NCBI GenBank assembly: GCA_035934995.1
Contig: DASYXI010000005.1
Span: 1-38,532, forward strand
Length of the DNA: 38,532 nucleotides
Reading direction: 5' to 3'
DNA from: REEB95 sp035934995
Lineage (GTDB): Bacteria; Pseudomonadota; Alphaproteobacteria; ATCC43930; CGMCC-115725
The translations under genes and the position numbers were made by a program. The notes below the pieces were generated by a model that saw only the letters and a program-made list of their open reading frames with translations, did not search any database and was not told the DNA's origin. Positions 36,625 to 38,532 of this stretch are shown piece by piece. Positions within the stretch are counted from its first letter, which is position 1. Every line of letters starts with the position of its first letter.

Positions 36625-37728
36625 TCAACCCATGAGTCGGCCGATCACCTTGGCGGTGTAATCGACCATCGGAATGATACGCGCATAGTTGAGCCGCGTC
36701 GGTCCGATAACCCCGATCGCTCCAACCATCTGCTCGCGTGAATTGGTGTACGGCGCGACGATCATTGAGCAGCCCGTCACGCCGAACAGCGGCGTCGCCG
36801 CGCCGATATAGATCTGCACGCCTTCGCCGATGCGGGTCGCGTCGAGCAGGCGCACCATCGCCTCTTTCGTTTCCAGCATCTCGAACAGTGCGCGCAGCCG
36901 TTCGAGATCGGCGAGCGCCGTCACGTCCTCGAGCAGCTTCGACTGACCTTTGACGATGAGCGCGCTTTCGGCCGGGCTGCCGGACCACGACGCCAATCCG
37001 GCGGCGATCAGCTTCGCCGTCAGCTCGTCGACCTCGTCTTTGCGCTGGGCGATCTCGGCGAGGATGGCCGCACGCGATTCGTCGAGCGTGCGGCCCACCA
37101 TGCGCGCGTTGAGATAATTGCTCGCCGCAACCATCGACGACGGCAACGTGCCGGTCGGCGTGTCGATGATGCGATTCTCGACCAGGCCGTCCTCGGTCAC
37201 CAGCACGACCAGGGTGCGGCCCGGCGCCAGCGGCACGAACTCGACGTGCTTCAGCGCGCGCTCGGTCTTGGGCGCGATCACGAGGCCGGCGCAGCGCGAC
37301 AGGCCGGCGAGCATCGACGTCGCCTGTTCGAGCGCTTGCGGCAGGCTTTTGCCGCCGGCGGCGCATTGCGCTTCGATGTTGCGCCGCTCGTCTTCGGAAA
37401 TCCCGCCGAGTTCCAACAGGCCGTTGACGAAAAGACGCAGCCCCGTCTCCGTCGGCAGCCGGCCGGCGGACGTATGGGGGGCGAAGAGCAGGCCTTGCTC
37501 TTCGAGATCGGCCATGACGTTGCGGATGGTCGCCGGCGACAGGTCGAGGGCGCTGCGCCGCGCCAGCGTGCGCGAGCCCACGGGCTCGCCGGTCTCGACA
37601 TAGGCTTCGACGATCATGCGGAAGATTTCGCGCGAGCGCTCGTTGAGCTCGCCGATCGCAAAGCTGTCCGCGGTGGCCAATTTGACCGAGGCGGGTTTGC
37701 TGGTTCCAGTGTCGGGCACGGCGCGCAT
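36625..37728 (-). CDS. hrcA: Heat-inducible transcription repressor HrcA
   Basis: The 367-residue repressor binds CIRCE elements, typically before groESL, and is held active by GroEL. The N-terminal winged helix (about 25-105) has GSRTLARRSALDLSPATIRN and LEEQGLLFAPHTSAGRLPTE. The dimerisation and inserted domains follow, with the conserved tail MVGAIGVIGPTRLNYARIIP and VDYTAKVIG. No CIRCE repeat is visible in this window, so its targets lie elsewhere. It is divergent from rph across 98 bases. No clear ribosome site precedes the ATG. Confidence 0.96.
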   Translation of the reverse strand: MRAVPDTGTSKPASVKLATADSFAIGELNERSREIFRMIVEAYVETGEPVGSRTLARRSALDLSPATIRNVMADLEEQGLLFAPHTSAGRLPTETGLRLFVNGLLELGGISEDERRNIEAQCAAGGKSLPQALEQATSMLAGLSRCAGLVIAPKTERALKHVEFVPLAPGRTLVVLVTEDGLVENRIIDTPTGTLPSSMVAASNYLNARMVGRTLDESRAAILAEIAQRKDEVDELTAKLIAAGLASWSGSPAESALIVKGQSKLLEDVTALADLERLRALFEMLETKEAMVRLLDATRIGEGVQIYIGAATPLFGVTGCSMIVAPYTNSREQMVGAIGVIGPTRLNYARIIPMVDYTAKVIGRLMG

Positions 37729-37826
37729 TATCTAGGGAGGTCCGGCATTGGGGTCAACCCAAGCGCTTGTCCTGCGCGGCGTCGCGGATTAGCTTGCCTC
37801 CCGCCACTCCGTGAAAGGGACAAAGC

Positions 37827-38532
37827 ATGCCGCGCCCCTCCGGCCGCGGCCCGAGCGACTTGCGTCTGGTCCGCCTCGAGCCGAACGTCGCCAAATACGC
37901 CGAAGGGTCGTGCCTGGCGTCGTTCGGCGATACCCGCGTTCTGTGCTGCGCCACCGTCGAGGAGAAGGTGCCGCCGTTCCTGCGCAATACCGGCCGCGGC
38001 TGGATCACCGCCGAATACGGCATGCTGCCGCGCTCGACCCATACCCGCACCGAACGCGAAGCGGCGCGCGGCCGCCAGACCGGCCGCACGCACGAAATCC
38101 AGCGCCTGATCGGCCGCTCGTTGCGCGCCATCGCCGATCTTAACGCGCTCGGTGAACGCCAGATCCGTATCGATTGCGACGTGCTGCAGGCCGACGGCGG
38201 CACACGCACCGCCGCGATCACCGGCAGTTACGTCGCGCTCTATCTCGCGCTCAAAAGCCCGATGGCGCAGGCGGCACTCACGGTCTTTCCGTTGATCGAT
38301 TCGGTAGCCGCGATCAGCTGCGGCATCGCCGCTGGCGAGCCCGTGCTCGATCTCGATTATGCCGAGGATTCCACCGCCGAAGCCGACGCCAACTTCGTCG
38401 TCACCGGCACCGGCGGTATCGTCGAGATCCAGGCGACGGCGGAGAAAGGCCATTTCGCCGAGGCGCGTTTCACCGAGATGCTGGCGTTGGCGCGTCACGG
38501 CATCGCGCAGCTCGCCAGGCTGCAACGCGAGG
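37827..38532 (+). CDS. rph: Ribonuclease PH (3' end truncated by the window edge)
   Basis: RNase PH is a phosphate-dependent 3'-to-5' exoribonuclease that trims tRNA ends. The 235 visible residues start MPRPSGRGPSDLR and include YAEGSCLASFGDTRVLC, TRTEREAARGRQTGRTHEIQ (phosphate-binding region), RIDCDVLQADGGTRTAAITG and DLDYAEDSTAEADANFV. The family is about 238 residues, so only a few codons and the stop are missing. The ATG at 37827 has AAAGGGA seven to thirteen bases upstream. The divergent rph/hrcA arrangement is characteristic of alphaproteobacteria. Confidence 0.95.
   Translation, partial: MPRPSGRGPSDLRLVRLEPNVAKYAEGSCLASFGDTRVLCCATVEEKVPPFLRNTGRGWITAEYGMLPRSTHTRTEREAARGRQTGRTHEIQRLIGRSLRAIADLNALGERQIRIDCDVLQADGGTRTAAITGSYVALYLALKSPMAQAALTVFPLIDSVAAISCGIAAGEPVLDLDYAEDSTAEADANFVVTGTGGIVEIQATAEKGHFAEARFTEMLALARHGIAQLARLQRE

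Noticed and set aside
37748..37762. Palindrome TTGGGGTCAACCCAA in the hrcA/rph gap, considered as a CIRCE-like operator
   Set aside because: CIRCE is TTAGCACTC-N9-GAGTGCTAA. This has only 5-bp arms and a different sequence, so chance in GC-rich DNA is likely.

Overview
The window looks like about 38.5 kb of chromosomal backbone from a GC-rich alphaproteobacterium, most like the Rhodospirillales and relatives. The reasons are the conserved gene pairs and orders (ftsK-lolA, xthA, phoR-pstC-pstA-pstB-phoU-phoB, mutS-glnD, dnaK-dnaJ, rph/hrcA-grpE), a CenR-like envelope response regulator, strong G/C bias at third codon positions, and many GTG starts and ATGA/GTGA gene overlaps. I see no tRNA, rRNA, insertion sequence, integrase or CRISPR array.

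Layout. 1-3535: the tail of an unidentified gene, a PP2C phosphatase-Ser/Thr kinase fusion with a C-terminal membrane anchor, and an ammonium transporter (amtB) with a sigma-54-like promoter and a textbook terminator. 3741-6815: ftsK and lolA. 6882-11103: an accessory block between lolA and xthA with a class-C26 peptidase, an alpha/beta hydrolase, a strong terminator, a short-chain dehydrogenase, and a lone PaaA-like diiron protein translationally coupled to an unknown 189-residue protein behind a perfect palindrome. 11114-13317: xthA and an acyl-CoA synthetase-like protein without its ATP-grasp half. 13314-14555 (minus): a small putative methyltransferase and cenR, divergent from a class A penicillin-binding protein (14771-16735).

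16737-23210 (minus) is the phosphate regulon: phoR, a Pho-box-like site, pstC, pstA, pstB, phoU and phoB with overlapping or closely spaced genes, then a polytopic membrane protein. There is no pstS. 23339-28839: mutS and glnD. 28846-34094 (minus): an MFS transporter, a second polytopic membrane protein that resembles the one after phoB, dnaJ and dnaK. 34095-34660 is non-coding and carries a possible RpoH-type dnaK promoter.

34661-36028 encodes the most unusual protein here: a secreted protein with a complete PEP-CTERM sorting signal in its middle, followed at once by a second signal-peptide-like segment and a TPR domain. The window closes with grpE and hrcA (minus) and, divergently, rph, which runs off the right edge a few codons before its expected end.

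Functionally the region combines nitrogen sensing and uptake (amtB, glnD), phosphate sensing and uptake (pho/pst), proteostasis (dnaK, dnaJ, grpE, hrcA), DNA upkeep (mutS, xthA, ftsK) and envelope assembly (lolA, PBP, cenR). The novelty candidates are the PEP-CTERM/TPR fusion, the PaaA-like pair with its palindrome, a possible small-RNA locus at 8631-8789, and the two related membrane proteins.
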